Source: Bemisia tabaci (taxonomy: Eukaryota; Arthropoda; Insecta; Hemiptera; Aleyrodidae). Taken from it: a stretch of DNA of 64,000 bases. The notes under the pieces were generated by a model, which did not search any database, was not told the DNA's origin, and was given only the letters and a program-made list of their open reading frames with translations. Shown piece after piece: positions 1 to 11,090 of the stretch (positions are counted from its first letter, which is position 1; each line of letters opens with the position of its first letter). The DNA lies in NCBI RefSeq assembly GCF_918797505.1, contig NC_092801.1, positions 20,460,116 through 20,524,115 on the forward strand, in the 5' to 3' direction. The translations under genes were made by a program, and so were the position numbers.

Positions 1-166
1 GCTCTTGATTCAATCGGACTTTTTGCTTGAAATCAAAGGAAATCTGCCTAAGTGAAGAGGTTCGGCTCTTCGATCCAAGGAAAAATCGGATTGGATCAAG
101 TGTATTTTTTCTCGTCAATGTCATTAAGAGTCTGGGCTCTAGATTCAAGCGACTTTTTTTCCAGTG
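1..166. mobile_element. FB1 foldback MITE (CACTGG ends), right part
   Basis: This is the right part of a ~230 bp foldback family called FB1 here; its left end lies outside the window. It carries the family's ATTCAATC-rich arms and ends in a T-run followed by CCAGTG. Complete copies start CACTGGAAAAAA and mirror this end. Other copies are at 13593, 19124, 20736, 27500, 37346, 37373 and 61470. It has no coding capacity. Confidence 0.8.
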
Positions 167-360
167 CACAATTTTTCTGAAATTTTTTTCCTCTGTCACA
201 TTGTGATGAGGGCCGATCGATGATGGAAATCGGCAGCTTTAAATTGTTTTTTCTTGAGCAAGGGCGTATTTTGGAGATTTTTCACTCACTTTGAGTAATT
301 TTTACGCAATTGTGATGGGTAATATGTTTTAGTATTCAATATTTCAATATATTCAATATT
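167..360. other. Unassigned AT-rich DNA
   Basis: Nothing recognisable is seen between the FB1 end and the LINE fragment. Confidence 0.5.
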
Positions 361-1030
361 CAACGGAAAAGTTGACGATTGGAGGGGATCAGCAAGACAT
401 AGAGCTGGAAGATGGACAGTGTATTAAAAGCTGCGAGCATTACAAATATTTAGGAGTTCGAATATCCCAGGATGGAAAGATGGACCAAGCCATAAAAGAT
501 CGAAACCTGCAGGGAAGGAAAGCTATTGCTATGTAAAATAGGATTCTTTGGGATCAAAGTATCTCTAAAGAAAAAAGAGAATGATTTATAACACCATAAT
601 CAAAAGCATTCTGACCTACGGCAGTGAAGTGTGGCCCATGAAAGAGCGTACCAAAAAGATTCTTAAGGCAACTGAGATGGATTTCTGGCGAAGATCAGCC
701 GGAATCTCGAGGAGAGATCACGTAAGGAACGAAAGAGTCCGTGAGATCATGAACGCCGAGCAGAACATCGTGCATGAAATTATGACCAAACAGCTTGTCT
801 GGTATGGTCATGTTCAAGAATGGCGGATGATAGGTTGCCTAAGAAGGTGCTAGATTGGGTTCCTCCTGGGAGAAGACGTAGGGGACGCCCAGCAAAATCG
901 TGGATTGGTGGCATTCAAGATGAAATCACAAGATGCCATCTACCAGATGACCTCTGGATCAATAGGCAAGGATGGCGATTAGGTGTCGCAGAGCGCCCGA
1001 GCGCGCTGTAAAGCGACTGGAATGTATGTA
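361..1030 (+). pseudogene. RTE-like LINE ORF2 3' end, degenerate
   Basis: This is a 5'-truncated, broken 3' end of a non-LTR retrotransposon ORF2, downstream of the reverse-transcriptase catalytic core. Read across frames it shows a KYLGVRIS block, ILTYGSEVW, ATEMDFWRRSAGISRR, MTKQLVWYGHV, and PPGRRRRGRP before LPDDLW. There is a stop near 535, a frameshift near 580 and another near 820-835. No YADD-type catalytic motif is present, so the copy is dead. A short TATGTATT-rich tail follows, as is usual for RTE-type elements. The open copy at 48678-49146 shares the same peptide blocks. Clade assignment is inference. Confidence 0.85.
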
Positions 1031-1043
1031 TTCAATATTTACC

Positions 1044-1173
1044 TCTGACATAATGACGAAACAATATCCTTGGTATGATCATGTTCAGAGAATGGCAGCA
1101 GATAGGTCGCCAAAGAAAGTCCTAAATTAGGTTCTTCCTGGGAAAATGCCCGGAGGGCGCCCAATAAGAGAGT
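1044..1173 (+). pseudogene. LINE ORF2 fragment (second degenerate copy)
   Basis: A separate short fragment of the same LINE 3' end. It reads DIMTKQYPWYDHVQRMA, then SPKKVLN, a stop, and a decayed PGxxPGGRPIREW block. It lies just behind the tail of the previous copy, so two independent insertions or a rearranged pair are possible. Confidence 0.75.
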
Positions 1174-1596
1174 GGAGCAGTTGCGATTTTGTAAGTTGTC
1201 ATCTCTGTTTTTCTGCCATTTATATCCATTAAAACTATCGATATTCGATGAAACAAGCTGCCTCTCTATGAATCGGTCGTTTTACACACATTTGAATGGA
1301 GGAATAATAGTATTGCCAACTTTCAAAAATTGCCACTGGAACGAAGGGATGGGATTGCAGGACATTTTGAGTAAAAATTGTGCATTTTTGAAGTAAAAAG
1401 ACGTGCTTTTGTCTATGAAACGACGAATTTTAGAATTTTTGTTAGAGCTTACATCTGGTTTTACAAAGACTGAAGCTAACAACCGTACCGTCAGTAAAGT
1501 GACACAGAGACTTTAACGCAGCGTCACAAAAAAACACTACAACCGAGGAGCCCATTTTGAAAGGAGGAAGAAAGAAAAACCTCTCACTATCACCAT
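1174..1596. repeat. Unassigned DNA with a repeat-derived stretch
   Basis: The stretch near 1260-1345 (ACACACATTTGAATGGAGG followed by ATTGCCAACTTT) resembles DNA at 5030-5100 and 15983-16070, so part of it is an old dispersed repeat. The rest is unassigned, and the short ORFs on both strands have no recognisable domain. Confidence 0.4.
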
Positions 1597-1740
1597 AATT
1601 GGACTACATTTCGCCATTTGGAACTGGAATTTCTTGATCAGTCTAGAAAAAACGTAAGTACAATTGGTTTACGTATGCCCATACGTGTTTTTACAGATGA
1701 GCTAGAAATTGTAATTCCTAATTGTAAAATGTTGTCCAAT
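1597..1740. mobile_element. 144 bp foldback MITE flanked by TA
   Basis: The arms ATTGGACTACATTT and the reverse complement of AAAATGTTGTCCAAT face each other, and TA lies on both sides (1595-1596 and 1741-1742). The centre carries ACGTATG-CC-CATACGT, so the element can fold into one hairpin. Fragments of related sequence occur near 18450-18530 and 29870-29960. Confidence 0.6.
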
Positions 1741-2210
1741 TAAAGTTATCCCAAAAAGGCGCAAAGTTTCGCATCTGAATATTCATCGCAGGAATCTTTT
1801 TCTTTCCGCGATTTTAAGAATAATTTATAGCGCTACAACGCAATCGTGAGTTGTTCATTTTCAATGTGCCTATCATGCTATGCACGGAACGATGAGGTAG
1901 CAAGTTCTCCGATGCCTCAAATCGCCCTTTTTCAGACGAGAGAACGTATGCACATTTTAACTTTGAAACATTTCCACTTGCAAATTGTATGGCTTAAACT
2001 TGGAGACACTTGGGCATTTCGGACGGAAAATTCACCAATTTTTCTTGGGATAATACCCAAAAATCAACACAATTTTGGACAGTTTCACTTGGATATTTCT
2101 GTTAAAACTTTAATTGTTTGGGTCGATTTCGAAACCTCGGAATGCATATACGTTCTTTTGGCTGGGAAGCGATGAATTCTTACTCTATCGGGTGGTCCAT
2201 TTCAACTCTA
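1741..2210. other. Unassigned AT-rich DNA
   Basis: Nothing is assigned here. A 109-codon plus-strand ORF (1846-2175) has no recognisable motif and ordinary AT-rich composition, so it is not called a gene. Confidence 0.45.
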
Positions 2211-2471
2211 ATGTGCTAAGAAAGAACGCCCTATGAACATTCGAGAGTATTGCCAAATTTCCTCCGATAAAATGTTTATTTTTGAGGATAGTTATGAATA
2301 TTTTTTTCTGGAAAATTTTAGACAATTTAGATCTGATCGCGAAGAAAACTTTCCGAGAAAAAAATCGACCTTAAATATTTACAGATTTCCCTGAAAATTT
2401 ATATTTTATCAGTACAATGGAAATCATCGGCAACTTCTGAAGACTCATACGGCGTTCTTCCTTAGCACGGC
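2211..2471. mobile_element. M3 MITE (GCCGTAT family)
   Basis: One of a ~250 bp family called M3 here. Intact ends read CTGCCGTGCTAAGGAA, then AACGCCGTATGAACC and TTGCCAAATTTCC; the far end is the inverted form, finishing TTCCTTAGCACGGCAG. This copy has a worn left end and a good right end. The middle is AT-rich and non-coding. Confidence 0.75.
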
Positions 2472-3225
2472 CTGAAGGTCCCTCCCCTTCAAACGCGCCT
2501 CGTGATATCAAATCTCTTATGATCCGCGATAAAATATCCAACTTCCGACCATTGTGCGTCCTCAGGCACAGCTCCCACAAACGGAAGAACTCGTCGCTCT
2601 CCCGACACAATGACGTATCTGAGCTTCGCGATGAGCCCTGTCACCCGTACAGGTCAATTCTTTCCCGGGCTCATCTCAAAGAGTGTTACGTCTTTTTGTC
2701 AGTCAAGCGACGAACTGGAGTGCCCTCTCATCATTGTTATTCCTCTGTTGGAACTTCAAGTCAGCGTTGCCAAGGCAGCCTGAGGAATGAGCAACTTTTG
2801 CCTATCATTCCAGGAGCTTGCGCCCGAATTGGCAACTACCTCGTGCGGGGGAGGCCACTCTGGTGCCCCATACTCCCTTCCGTGTCGATTTGCCATCGGA
2901 AGTTCGGCCAGAGGTTATTCGTCCAGACGGACATTGTCATTGCATCTTCGGACCTCGTGCATAGTGCTTCGGTTCAGCTCTTATTCGGAAGTGCGATCGA
3001 TTGTCGACGGATAAGTGCGTTATACTCGTCGTTTGTTGCGACAAATGAATACCTAGCAGGTTTTTTTTTTTGTTTATTCTCCAGCTAAAAGTTTAATCAC
3101 AGAATTAAAAAATTACATCAGAACGAAAATAGAATATCGCTAAGGAACAATAAGAATTACAAGAGGTGAGTTATCTATACGCTTTTGGGTGGCTGCCGGA
3201 AACGCCATTAGGCATGCCATCAGCA
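2472..3225. other. GC-richer unassigned segment
   Basis: From about 2475 to 3060 the DNA is more GC-rich than its surroundings and contains a 189-codon plus-strand ORF (2519-3088) with no recognisable domain; its tail runs into a T-run. The minus strand also has open stretches. It could be a decayed retrotransposon coding piece or a lost exon, but no motif supports either. 3090-3225 is unassigned. Confidence 0.35.
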
Positions 3226-3639
3226 CACTGAAAAAAAATTCTCGGCGTTTTTACCAAGGACCGTTGGTACCTTTACCATCTCACTTTTTTTTACCAATTA
3301 TTGGTAATTTTACCAAGACAGACTGGTAAGCTTATCTAAAAACCGGTATTTTTACTGTTTTTTTCAGGTAAGAATACCACTTTTATTGGTAATCAATTCC
3401 CAATAACTTTGCCATTTCATCTCGGTAATTCTACCATAGTCGATAAAAAATATGGTGTTTTTACCAAGGTCCAGTAAAATTACCGAGAAAGTTCAATAAT
3501 TTTACCGAGATTTCTCAGTAAAATTACCAATTCCATAAATGGTAATTTTACCAAGAAAAAACTGGGATCAAATAGAACCCTGAAGTCTTGGTAATTTTAC
3601 CCTTTTCTTAGTAAATACACCGAGATTTTTTTTTCAGTG
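3226..3639. mobile_element. FB2 foldback (CACTGA ends, GGTAAAATTACC interior)
   Basis: A 414 bp palindromic element of a family called FB2 here, starting CACTGAAAAAAAA and ending TTTTTTTTCAGTG. Its interior is full of GGTAA/TTACC words in both orientations, so the element folds back along its length. Other copies are at 10575, 11730 and 52949. It is non-coding. Confidence 0.85.
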
Positions 3640-3999
3640 CCAGCATCAAATGTCTTTTTTCTGCTTTCCATAACAGTTCTCACACTAATACACGCAGCTT
3701 CCCAGTTTTCTTTAGAGCTGATGAATAGTGAATAGCAGGTGGATAAAAAAGTAAGTCGGGTTACCCACTGAATGAATCACTGGCACTTGTAACAGAATCC
3801 AGAATCGCATTTTGATCGTTAACCCTCTATGGCACAGCGTTACGAATCCGTAGCAACGTATTTTCGAGGTTTTTAAAATTTTAATCTTTTCCCTGTGCCG
3901 TGATCTTGCCGAATTTCATTATTACTCTCTCTTATCGAAAAATTGATTCCTTCAATTTTAAAAATTTGAAAAAAAAAAATTGGTGGGTGGTTTCACGGT
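3640..3999. other. Unassigned DNA
   Basis: No gene or clear repeat is seen. Confidence 0.45.
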
Positions 4000-4310
4000 A
4001 ACTGGAATAGTTTTGTCGCCGTAACAGACAACACATTTTTTGGTCATATTTTATTAGTAGGAATTCGAATTTTTTCGCATTAATCTTCAAAGGGTTACGT
4101 ATTATAACGCTTTCTAATGATTTATTGCTCTACTTCTCAGTTAATATTATGTAAATCCCGAAAATGTGCTGTCTGTTACGCGGTAAAAAGTCAGAGTAAC
4201 AGACAGCACATTTTCGGCCATTTATACATTAAAATTGAAAATTAGAGCGATAAATCTTTGAAAAGCGCTATAACATGTAAGATTAATGCAAAATTAGATG
4301 ATGTAGTATA
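4000..4310. repeat. Foldback with a perfect 22-bp hairpin
   Basis: The core is an inverted repeat with stems 4158-4179 and 4196-4217. The 22 bases match perfectly around a 16-base loop (4180-4195). A direct relative of the 3' stem (GTAACAGACAACACATTTTT) occurs at 4021-4040, so the larger region is probably an old foldback element. No coding is seen. Confidence 0.65.
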
Positions 4311-4678
4311 TTGAGGTAGGCCTTCACGTGATGAGATTAAGGTCGAGCGGGTGAGTTTTGAGCATCAGCTTACGCTCTCTTTACTGAGAGGACAATTAAC
4401 GATGCGTTCGAGTATGGGTTACAGTATTACCATTCTTCGGAAATTATGATTATTTGTTTACTTTAGCGAGTAATTCATCGTGTATTGTAAAAATTTTGGC
4501 CAAAATTGGCACCTGTGTAAATGTTGGCGTCGGGGTAATCCCGCGCGTGAATTGCGACACCTGAATTGGAGAAAGGTCAAGCCGCATGTAGCTCGAGTAC
4601 GAATGATGTCAGGGGTGTCAGATTTTATAAGATATTTCTTACTTCTTTCTTAAATTAAAAAAATTGAACACCCTAGTT
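4311..4678. other. Unassigned DNA
   Basis: No ORF with recognisable content and no clear repeat. Confidence 0.45.
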
Positions 4679-4919
4679 ATCGATCTTTCTCTACAGGTTT
4701 AAATGATGGATCAATCGATATCAGTGGCGTGGCGCGCTTTGCAAGATATCGATTGATCGGCCATTGAAACCTATGGAAAAGTATCGATAAACAGGGTGTT
4801 TGCAGCAAACACCTTAATAATCGATTATTCACCACAGCTTCAAGTGGGGAAATATCGATAGATCGCAAAGCACGCCACCCCATTCGTCGATATATTGCAA
4901 AGCACGCCACGCTACTGAA
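4679..4919. mobile_element. H4 hAT-type MITE inserted in another H4 copy
   Basis: H4 is a ~165 bp hairpin family that starts CAGTGGCGTGGCG and ends CGCCACGCCACTG, with GGTGTTCGCAGCGAACACC at the apex. Here a copy at 4722-4884 is flanked by pieces of a second copy (4679-4721 and 4885-4919). The sequence TCGATAT occurs at both junctions, as expected for a target duplication. 8-bp duplications at other copies (28916, 38283, 49456) support hAT origin. Confidence 0.75.
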
Positions 4920-5313
4920 TGGAGTTAGTTTATTTTGATTTTAATACGCCCACTTTACAAGATAACATTACATGCTAAGTCAGCTATCCATCACCGACAT
5001 TGTTTTTCATCCCTATGGGCAAGCTGTCTCGCCAAGAATCGATTATTTTGCATGCATTTAAATGGGGGGAAGAAACAGTGTCGCCAACTTGCAAGCATCG
5101 CTGCTGGTTCTTGAATCCTTGATGAGAGGACCTTTTGTTCAGTAGAGAATTTGCCCCCATTTTTGTACTCATTTAAATTACTGTACGTGTTCCAACTCAT
5201 AAAATTATAAAGCGGTTGGCATCTATCTTTCTGCTTTGAAGACAAAAGTGCGGGATGTCGACCACTGGCTCCTTCGACTATATTACAAAAAATACATTAA
5301 ATTCACATGTAAT

Positions 5314-5317
<4 letters not shown>
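4920..5317. repeat. Mostly unassigned, with a dispersed-repeat fragment
   Basis: The segment 5025-5105 (AATCGATTATTTTGCATGC, GGGGGAAGAAACAGTG, CGCCAACTTGCAAGC) resembles 1260-1345 and 15983-16070 and is an old repeat. The remainder is unassigned. Confidence 0.4.

Positions 5318-5347
<30 letters not shown>
5318..5347. repeat. A30 homopolymer
   Basis: Thirty consecutive A residues. It could be a retroposon tail, but no identifiable retroposon body precedes it. The length is likely unstable in sequencing. Confidence 0.9.
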
Positions 5348-5352
<5 letters not shown>

Positions 5353-5811
5353 TGGGACTATTTTCCTCAATTACGTCAAATTAATTAGTCCGTCGACTTT
5401 TCCTTAAAGAACAATCTGACATTCAGTCATATATTAACAGTTTTATGGTAGGTCATGAGCCGCGCTGACCTATATTCGATGTCTCGGAGATTTCATTCAT
5501 CCACAATGGTAATTCAATCGTCTGAAGTTCATCGCTTCATCGGACTGGCTTCGGTTTGTTTTGAGCGCGAGCTCCGCCATCTGCAGGTCAAAACCCTCAG
5601 TTTGACTCAGTTCTTGCTCGCCTTGCTCTCGCTCGATTCCAACGCAGTTAGTGATAAACGTTGCCGAAATAGGCAGAAAAATAGCAGAATATAAAATTTG
5701 TTCCATATTCAGGCAAGTAATTTCTACCTTCTGCGATATGTTTAAGAGAGTCATAAAAAAAAAAAATTTACATTGGCACTTGCACAAAAAAGAATGACAA
5801 TAGAATAGAAA
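5348..5811. other. Unassigned DNA
   Basis: Two overlapping ORFs on opposite strands (5455-5694 plus, 5497-5787 minus) have no recognisable content. Slightly GC-richer around 5530-5650. Confidence 0.4.
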
Positions 5812-6040
5812 AACATGTCATCGAATGACGGACGAAAGGCTGCCAAAGAAGTTGCTTGATTGAGTTCCTCCTGGAAGGACACGAAGGGACGCCCAGTGAA
5901 AGGGTGGCGACAGGGAGTTTTAGAAGAAATGAGAGTTTGTCAACTCCCTGAAGGGTTTTGGGAGGAAAGGGGACTTTGGCGGCTAGGGGTCGCAGAGCGC
6001 CAAAGAGCGCTATAAAAGCGGCTTTATACATACATACACT
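5812..6040 (+). pseudogene. LINE ORF2 3' fragment
   Basis: A 5'-truncated copy of the LINE 3' end. It carries the RMTDERLPKK-like block, a PGRTRRDAQ version of the PPGRRRRGRP block with a frameshift, then RVCQLPEGFWEERGLWRLG and a terminal RQRAL-like segment. The tail is TACATACATAC. The closest relative in the window is 48678-49146. Confidence 0.8.
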
Positions 6041-6064
6041 TGCACAAAAATCGATTTGAGAAGC

Positions 6065-6365
6065 CTTAGTCAGAGAATACCGGGAGCACTTGGAAAAGCC
6101 AGGATATCTAAAAAGTCAGGGAAAACCTGGAAAGGTCAGGGAAAATGACGAACATGTCAAGGAAATGAAGAAAATGTCAGGGAAATGTTGATAAGCACCT
6201 TTATTTGCTTGCTAGAATGGGATGGACGTTTCGAACAACAAATTTTGCCGAACAATTATCTCTAATTATATATTTTTGACCATCTGGCATGACTTCATTT
6301 GTCAGGGAAATCCAACAAAATGTGTCAGGGAAATCAGGGAAATGTCAGGGAATTTAATTCTCTAA
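6065..6365. repeat. Degenerate TCAGGGAAA word repeat
   Basis: Irregular copies of GTCAGGGAAA, AGTCAGGGAAAACC and AATGTCAGGGAAAT recur with AT-rich spacers. This is word repetition rather than a fixed-period satellite. Compare 24760-25060 and 36650-36930. Confidence 0.6.
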
Positions 6366-6545
6366 ATTCTGTGGCAGCCCTGTTGTCGCGTTCCCATCAA
6401 ACGTTCGGATCAAACTCTTTGTCGCAAATATTGCATATTACAAATTGTTAAGTCGGCTAATGGCTCAACTTTTGATTTCTTTTAATGTCGATACACCCAT
6501 TCTCTGAACATAATTTTTTATTTGCATTTGTAAAAATAAACGAAA

Positions 6546-7501
6546 TAAAAACAAGAAGAAAAAATCCAACATGAGTATGTTGGAAAAGCGTGCCGAATAA
6601 CTGAAATGTTGGACAAATACCTCTTATTTTCACGTCTTTGCTTTTTGCATCAATTGGTACTTTTTGCTAAATTTGGGAGAAAATATTGATTCATGAACGT
6701 TGAATGTAAATTAATTTAAAGATTCCGTCCAATTATCTTGATTTTAAGCTGATATGCGGCATTTGCGCACGACCGTGATTTGGGCGAACTGCCGTGCATC
6801 GAAATCGCGTTCAGTTAATCTCCTTGGATTTCGAACTGTAACTTCTCTCCTATTCGGCCGATTTGTACAAATGAGGTCTCTTTTTATTTGTACTTCAACG
6901 GAAAGTAAAGAAAAACTCGCTAAATAGACGGAAAACAATTTTTGAGAAAATTTGGTGGATCCTGGCATCACGGTGAATGGTTAATCGGTTAATCGCCTCG
7001 CCGTCTTTTATTGCCTTGCTCGAAACCGGACACCCAAAGCTATATCGCGAGATAACTGTAGTGGTTTAAGTGGATTTCGGCAGGGGCCATGGTTAGTACA
7101 TAGTATAATGAGTCACGAGGCTCATCACAGATTGCACTTACAGTGCAAGACGCTCATTGGCTATAGAGTTTTGGCGGGAAAGAAGGTTCTAGAGTTGAGT
7201 CCTCCGAGCGTAAGAAAGCTCCTATGAAGTTTCTGTCAAATTGAATAATACGGCTTTGACAGAAAAATGTTCTCAAGGGTTTCCAATTAGCAGTTCATTA
7301 GATTTTTTGGTAAAAGACCATCAGGGCTTGACAGTGTAATGGTTCAAAGACAAAGAAACAGGTGCGAGGAAAAAAGTATTTGGACGACCCGTTGAATAGC
7401 ATTGGGTTGATCTGTGTGCTGTACTATGGTACATCCGAATGATTTCAAGCGACATGATTCAATGATCCGACATGTCATGCAATGCAGCCCTACTGGCACG
7501 C
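6546..7501. repeat. ~950 bp duplicated segment, copy 1
   Basis: This segment matches 19806-20735 almost base for base over ~900 bp, with a few substitutions and small indels such as GAGTATGTTGG versus GAGTATGTATGTTGG. Copy 1 has about 36 extra bases before the shared right end AGCCCTACTGGCACGC. A 64-75 codon minus-strand ORF is shared, but it has no domain and codes only by chance as far as can be seen. The class of the element is unknown. Confidence 0.8.
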
Positions 7502-8023
7502 GTTCAAAAAGTCAGCTTTTTCGCCACAATGTAGGCTGAGCATAGATAGCATAGGTGTTCAGCCACCTGTGCTGCCGACGACCGTGTCGCTGTTGTGCGA
7601 AAAAATTCCCTTTTTTCTCAAGATACTTAATGATATAGGCGTTTTTGTGCGGAAAACCGGCAACGTTGGTCATTAGCGACCTGCCATCACTCAATCGGCG
7701 GCTCGTAGACCGCACGCGACCCAGTGACAGCTCAGTTTGCGCTCGCGAATTTCAGCGATAGACCGAATGAATGCCTGCAACGAAAAGTTTGGGGATGCTC
7801 AAGGACTGTGGCTTCGGGGGCAAGGGCTAGGCAGAGGCGATGCAGCAGATGTGGTTGAGACTGTGCCATTACCGCGGTGCTTGGGTGAAAAAAGCAAAAT
7901 AGTGACCAAATATAGACATGACGACAAAACGGACTCAAATTAAAACATAAACGGATCGGGATTACGATAAAAGCCTCATCGGTATTTGTTTAACGTTATG
8001 ATTTGGCTGCTCATATCGTAGCC
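7502..8023. other. Unassigned DNA, GC-richer around 7680-7880
   Basis: Opposing 68-codon ORFs (7732-7938 minus, 7737-7943 plus) cover the GC-richer part and carry no recognisable motif. It could be a lost promoter or exon, but nothing proves it. Confidence 0.35.
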
Positions 8024-8472
8024 CTAGTAGCAGAAAAATTTTTGTTTTTCTAAAAAAGTATAAAAAAAACATACCTGTTATCTAAATGATCGTTTTATAT
8101 AAAAAACGTGTAACGCTTATGTAAAAAAAATCAAACTTGAGACCTGACCGTAATACATGAAAAATGATAAAAGCTAGATGAGGTACTTTTTTTATACACA
8201 AATGTTTTATTTGTTATATAACGCATGCATACAAAGTGTTAAAAGTGAAATTTTTATGTAACTATATATAAAAAACAGGTCATCATTTCGTGAGCTTTTC
8301 GCGAATTAGAAGAATTTTTAGTATGTTTGCGAAAGCTCACGAAAATTATGACATTTTTTTATAATGGTTACATAAAAATGTTCACTTTTAACACTTTTGT
8401 ATGCATGCATTATATAAAAAAATTAACTTTCGTACATAATATTATCTTTTCCTTCTATGGTTCTGCTACTAG
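8024..8472. mobile_element. ~450 bp AT-rich foldback element
   Basis: The ends CTAGTAGCAGAA and TTCTGCTACTAG are inverted. A long inner palindrome runs from GCATGCATACAAAGTG (about 8223) to CACTTTTGTATGCATGC (about 8408), centred near 8310 with matching TCGTGAGCTTTTCGCG / CGCGAAAGCTCACGA-like arms. No coding is seen. Superfamily unknown. Confidence 0.7.
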
Positions 8473-8914
8473 AGAGAGCGCTTCACATATAAAGAATGAA
8501 ATTTTAGGGGTTGAGTATTTGAATAAATAGGAATAATTAATTCTTCAACCTGACTTCTTCTTAAAGTTGCCGCTCTCTGGAATTCTCAAGAATTGGATTT
8601 TATGATTTCTTTTTATTTGAAAAAAAGAGGAGGGCGGAAAAAAATACTGGTCGGCGTGTAAGTGTAGCAAATTATAATTATACGAAATTATCTTGGCATT
8701 CTTCAAGTTTGCTGTGTATAATTTTAGGATTGAGTTTTGAAAAAGCGAGCAAATTTTATGAGCTGTTGCGTCTATGAAAATCCCCCAGGATCAATCGCAG
8801 AAACCTTCGAACATTTTGCAGGGTTGTTACGGCATTAACGCGAAAATGACACCAGCGTAACGTTTCAGATTGCGAGTCACCCTCTTACATGACCTATCGC
8901 AGGCTTGTTCATCA
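8473..8914. other. Unassigned AT-rich DNA
   Basis: No gene, RNA or repeat recognised. Confidence 0.45.
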
Positions 8915-9640
8915 CTGTGGTTTGAATTGACACGCAACAATGGAAAATAGTTAAAAGACCTCCCGAGGTTCTACGTCTTTGCATTTGATAAATTCAAATC
9001 ATTTGCGTCATTAACTGGTTCAAACAGCAACAATTTCAGGTTTTCTGGCGAGTACAATCGGAGGTAAATCTGGTGTCTTTTTCATTAGTCTCTAAATATG
9101 TCAGGAAGAGACCTCCCTAGGGTGATAAAATACATATGGCTTTGGAGACTCAAACGCAAGGTTAGAAAAGTAGACTACATTTCCTATCTAAGATTTTATG
9201 ATTTTTAAAGAAAAATGCTAATAGTTTTTGGGCATACTAGCTAAACTATCATCGGATAATAAAATACATATGGCCTCGGAGACTTAAACGCAAGGTTAGA
9301 AAAGTAAGTAACGATTTTATGTTCAAAATGCTTATCGTTTTTCGGCATACATGCTAAGACTTTAAAAATCATTGGTTGCTTTTCTTGAGTCGCGTTAAAG
9401 TCTCCGAGTTTACTCCTGAGCTGTACAACGAGCAAATACCTTTTTTTCTGTAGCATACGTTTGAATTGACCCATGAAAATAGAAAATAGTTAAGAGACCT
9501 CCCTAGGTGCACCGTCTTTGAGTTTCGCCAATTCAAATTCATCGTGTCTTTAATGGTCCAAACAACAATCGGTAAACGATTTTCTAACAAATACAATTAA
9601 AGGAAAAGCTGGAGTCGTTGTCGTAAATCTCGAAATATGA
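8915..9640. repeat. Locally duplicated dispersed repeat (family R)
   Basis: Two related blocks (about 8919-9100 and 9462-9635) share TTGAATTGAC, AAAATAGTTAA and AGACCTCC. Between them lie two tandem units (9121-9240 and 9241-9365), each with AAATACATATGGC, GGAGACT, AAACGCAAGGTTAGAAAAGTA and GGCATAC. The unit pair recurs at 17175-18410, where a Helitron splits it; the junction ACTATCA|TCGGATAATAAAAT here is the empty-site equivalent. Confidence 0.7.
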
Positions 9641-9973
9641 CGGGAAAACTTTGAAAATCATTAGTTCTTATTCTTGCTATTTTTTTCCTCCAGCGTACAT
9701 TTGCTGCAGGGAAAATTCCGGAAGCATGTCCCTGCGATTTGAGCTTGGGACAAATCCCATGAAAACGTCCCGTGGACACGAAGACCTTTGTTCCTACCCA
9801 CTGGAGAGCCTCGATAGAGAGAGTGTGGACATGATGCCCCTCCGCTTTCCGTGGAGGCCTAGGAACCCAAAAATGGCGGCGCTTTGTTTTGGTTTTTGAT
9901 AAGGGGGGAGGGGAGGGGGAGGTCATTACCAACTTTTGACGGTTATCACCAACCGCACTTCCTGCCAACCTTA
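9641..9973. other. Unassigned, moderately GC-rich segment
   Basis: A pyrimidine tract and CAG precede an 82-codon plus ORF (9651-9899); a minus ORF overlaps. Neither has recognisable motifs. An AAAATGGCGGC motif near 9868 looks promoter-like, but no downstream gene supports it. Confidence 0.35.
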
Positions 9974-10181
9974 CACTGGAAAAAAAAGAATCTTTTTGCC
10001 GCCAAGAAGTATTTCTTCTTAAATCAAGAATTTTGCTGGTTAATATAAGCTACTTTTTTGCTTCACCCAAGTATTATTTTTCTTGAATCAAGAAAAAGTC
10101 AGCTTAAAGCAAGATAAAGAAAATTCTTGGCGGCAAATTCAAGAATTATCATGCTTGATCCCAGCTACTTTTTTTTCAGTG
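9974..10181. mobile_element. 208 bp CACTGG-ended foldback MITE
   Basis: It starts CACTGGAAAAAAAAG and ends CTTTTTTTTCAGTG, with TA duplicated on both sides. The interior has inverted TCTTGAATCAAG-like words, but the sequence differs from FB1 and FB2. It is a third family of the same terminal type. Confidence 0.75.
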
Positions 10182-10574
10182 TACTACATCCAGGATGATT
10201 TTTCCCGAAAATAGCGCACGATTAACCGTAATACTACGTAAACAAAAACATGTCGTGCAATAATGCGTTTGAGTAAAGTTTTTTGTTGCGATATTCAAAT
10301 AAAACTACATTTGAGGCCTTTGGAGGACAAGGCGTATAAGTGCAGTTTTGAAAAAAATTGAGGTATTAACGATTTCAAGTAAAACTTAGAAATTGCCAGA
10401 GGAGGGCGGCACTTTACTTGAAAGCACTGATTTCATTAGCTCTCAGGAAGAACAGTGTCACTTACTGTTGTCTTGCCTGAAATTAAGTAATTTTTTGCGG
10501 ACTTACGGCTTTCTCTCATATCTCGTTTCGATACAACTAAGATGAATCTTGCTATTTTAGTAATTTCAGTGATT
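10182..10574. other. Unassigned, with a repeat fragment
   Basis: The segment 10316-10350 (GGAGGACAAGGCGTATAAGTG) matches the arms of the foldback at 53415-53643. The remainder is unassigned. Confidence 0.45.
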
Positions 10575-10987
10575 CACTGAAAAAAAATCTCGGTGTATTT
10601 ACTAAGAAAAGGGGAAAATTACCAAGAATTCAGGGTTCTATTTGATCCCAGTTTTTTCTTGGTAAAATTACCATTTATGGAATCGGTAATTTTACCGAGA
10701 AATCTCGGTAACATTATTGAACTTTCTCGGTAATTTTACTAGACCTTGGTAAAAACGCCGATATTTTTTATCGACTGTGGTAGAATTACCGAGATAAAAT
10801 GGCAAAGTTACCGGGAATTGATCACCAATAAAAGTGGTATCCTTACCTGAAAAAACAGTAAAAATACCGGTTTTTAGATAAGCTTACCAGTCTGTCTTGG
10901 CAAAATTACCAATAATTGGTAAAAAAAGTGAGATGGTAAAGGTACCAACGGACCTTGGTAAAAACGCCAAGAATTTTTTTTTCAGTG
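10575..10987. mobile_element. FB2 foldback copy
   Basis: A 413 bp copy with intact CACTGAAAAAAAA and TTTTTTTTCAGTG ends, flanked by TT on each side. It is very close in sequence to the copies at 11730 and 52949. Confidence 0.85.
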
Positions 10988-11090
10988 TTTCGTCTAAAAG
11001 AGTTTAGACGAATTTTGAGGAGAAAATCGATTTCAAAAATTTGACTTTTACCGCTCTCTTCGCTACCACGGCAGCCCTCCCGCGGGAGGT

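Noticed and set aside
2519..3088. A 189-codon ORF, among the longest in the window
   Set aside because: No domain or splice context is seen, it ends in a T-run, and the DNA is only GC-richer. It is kept as an unassigned segment.
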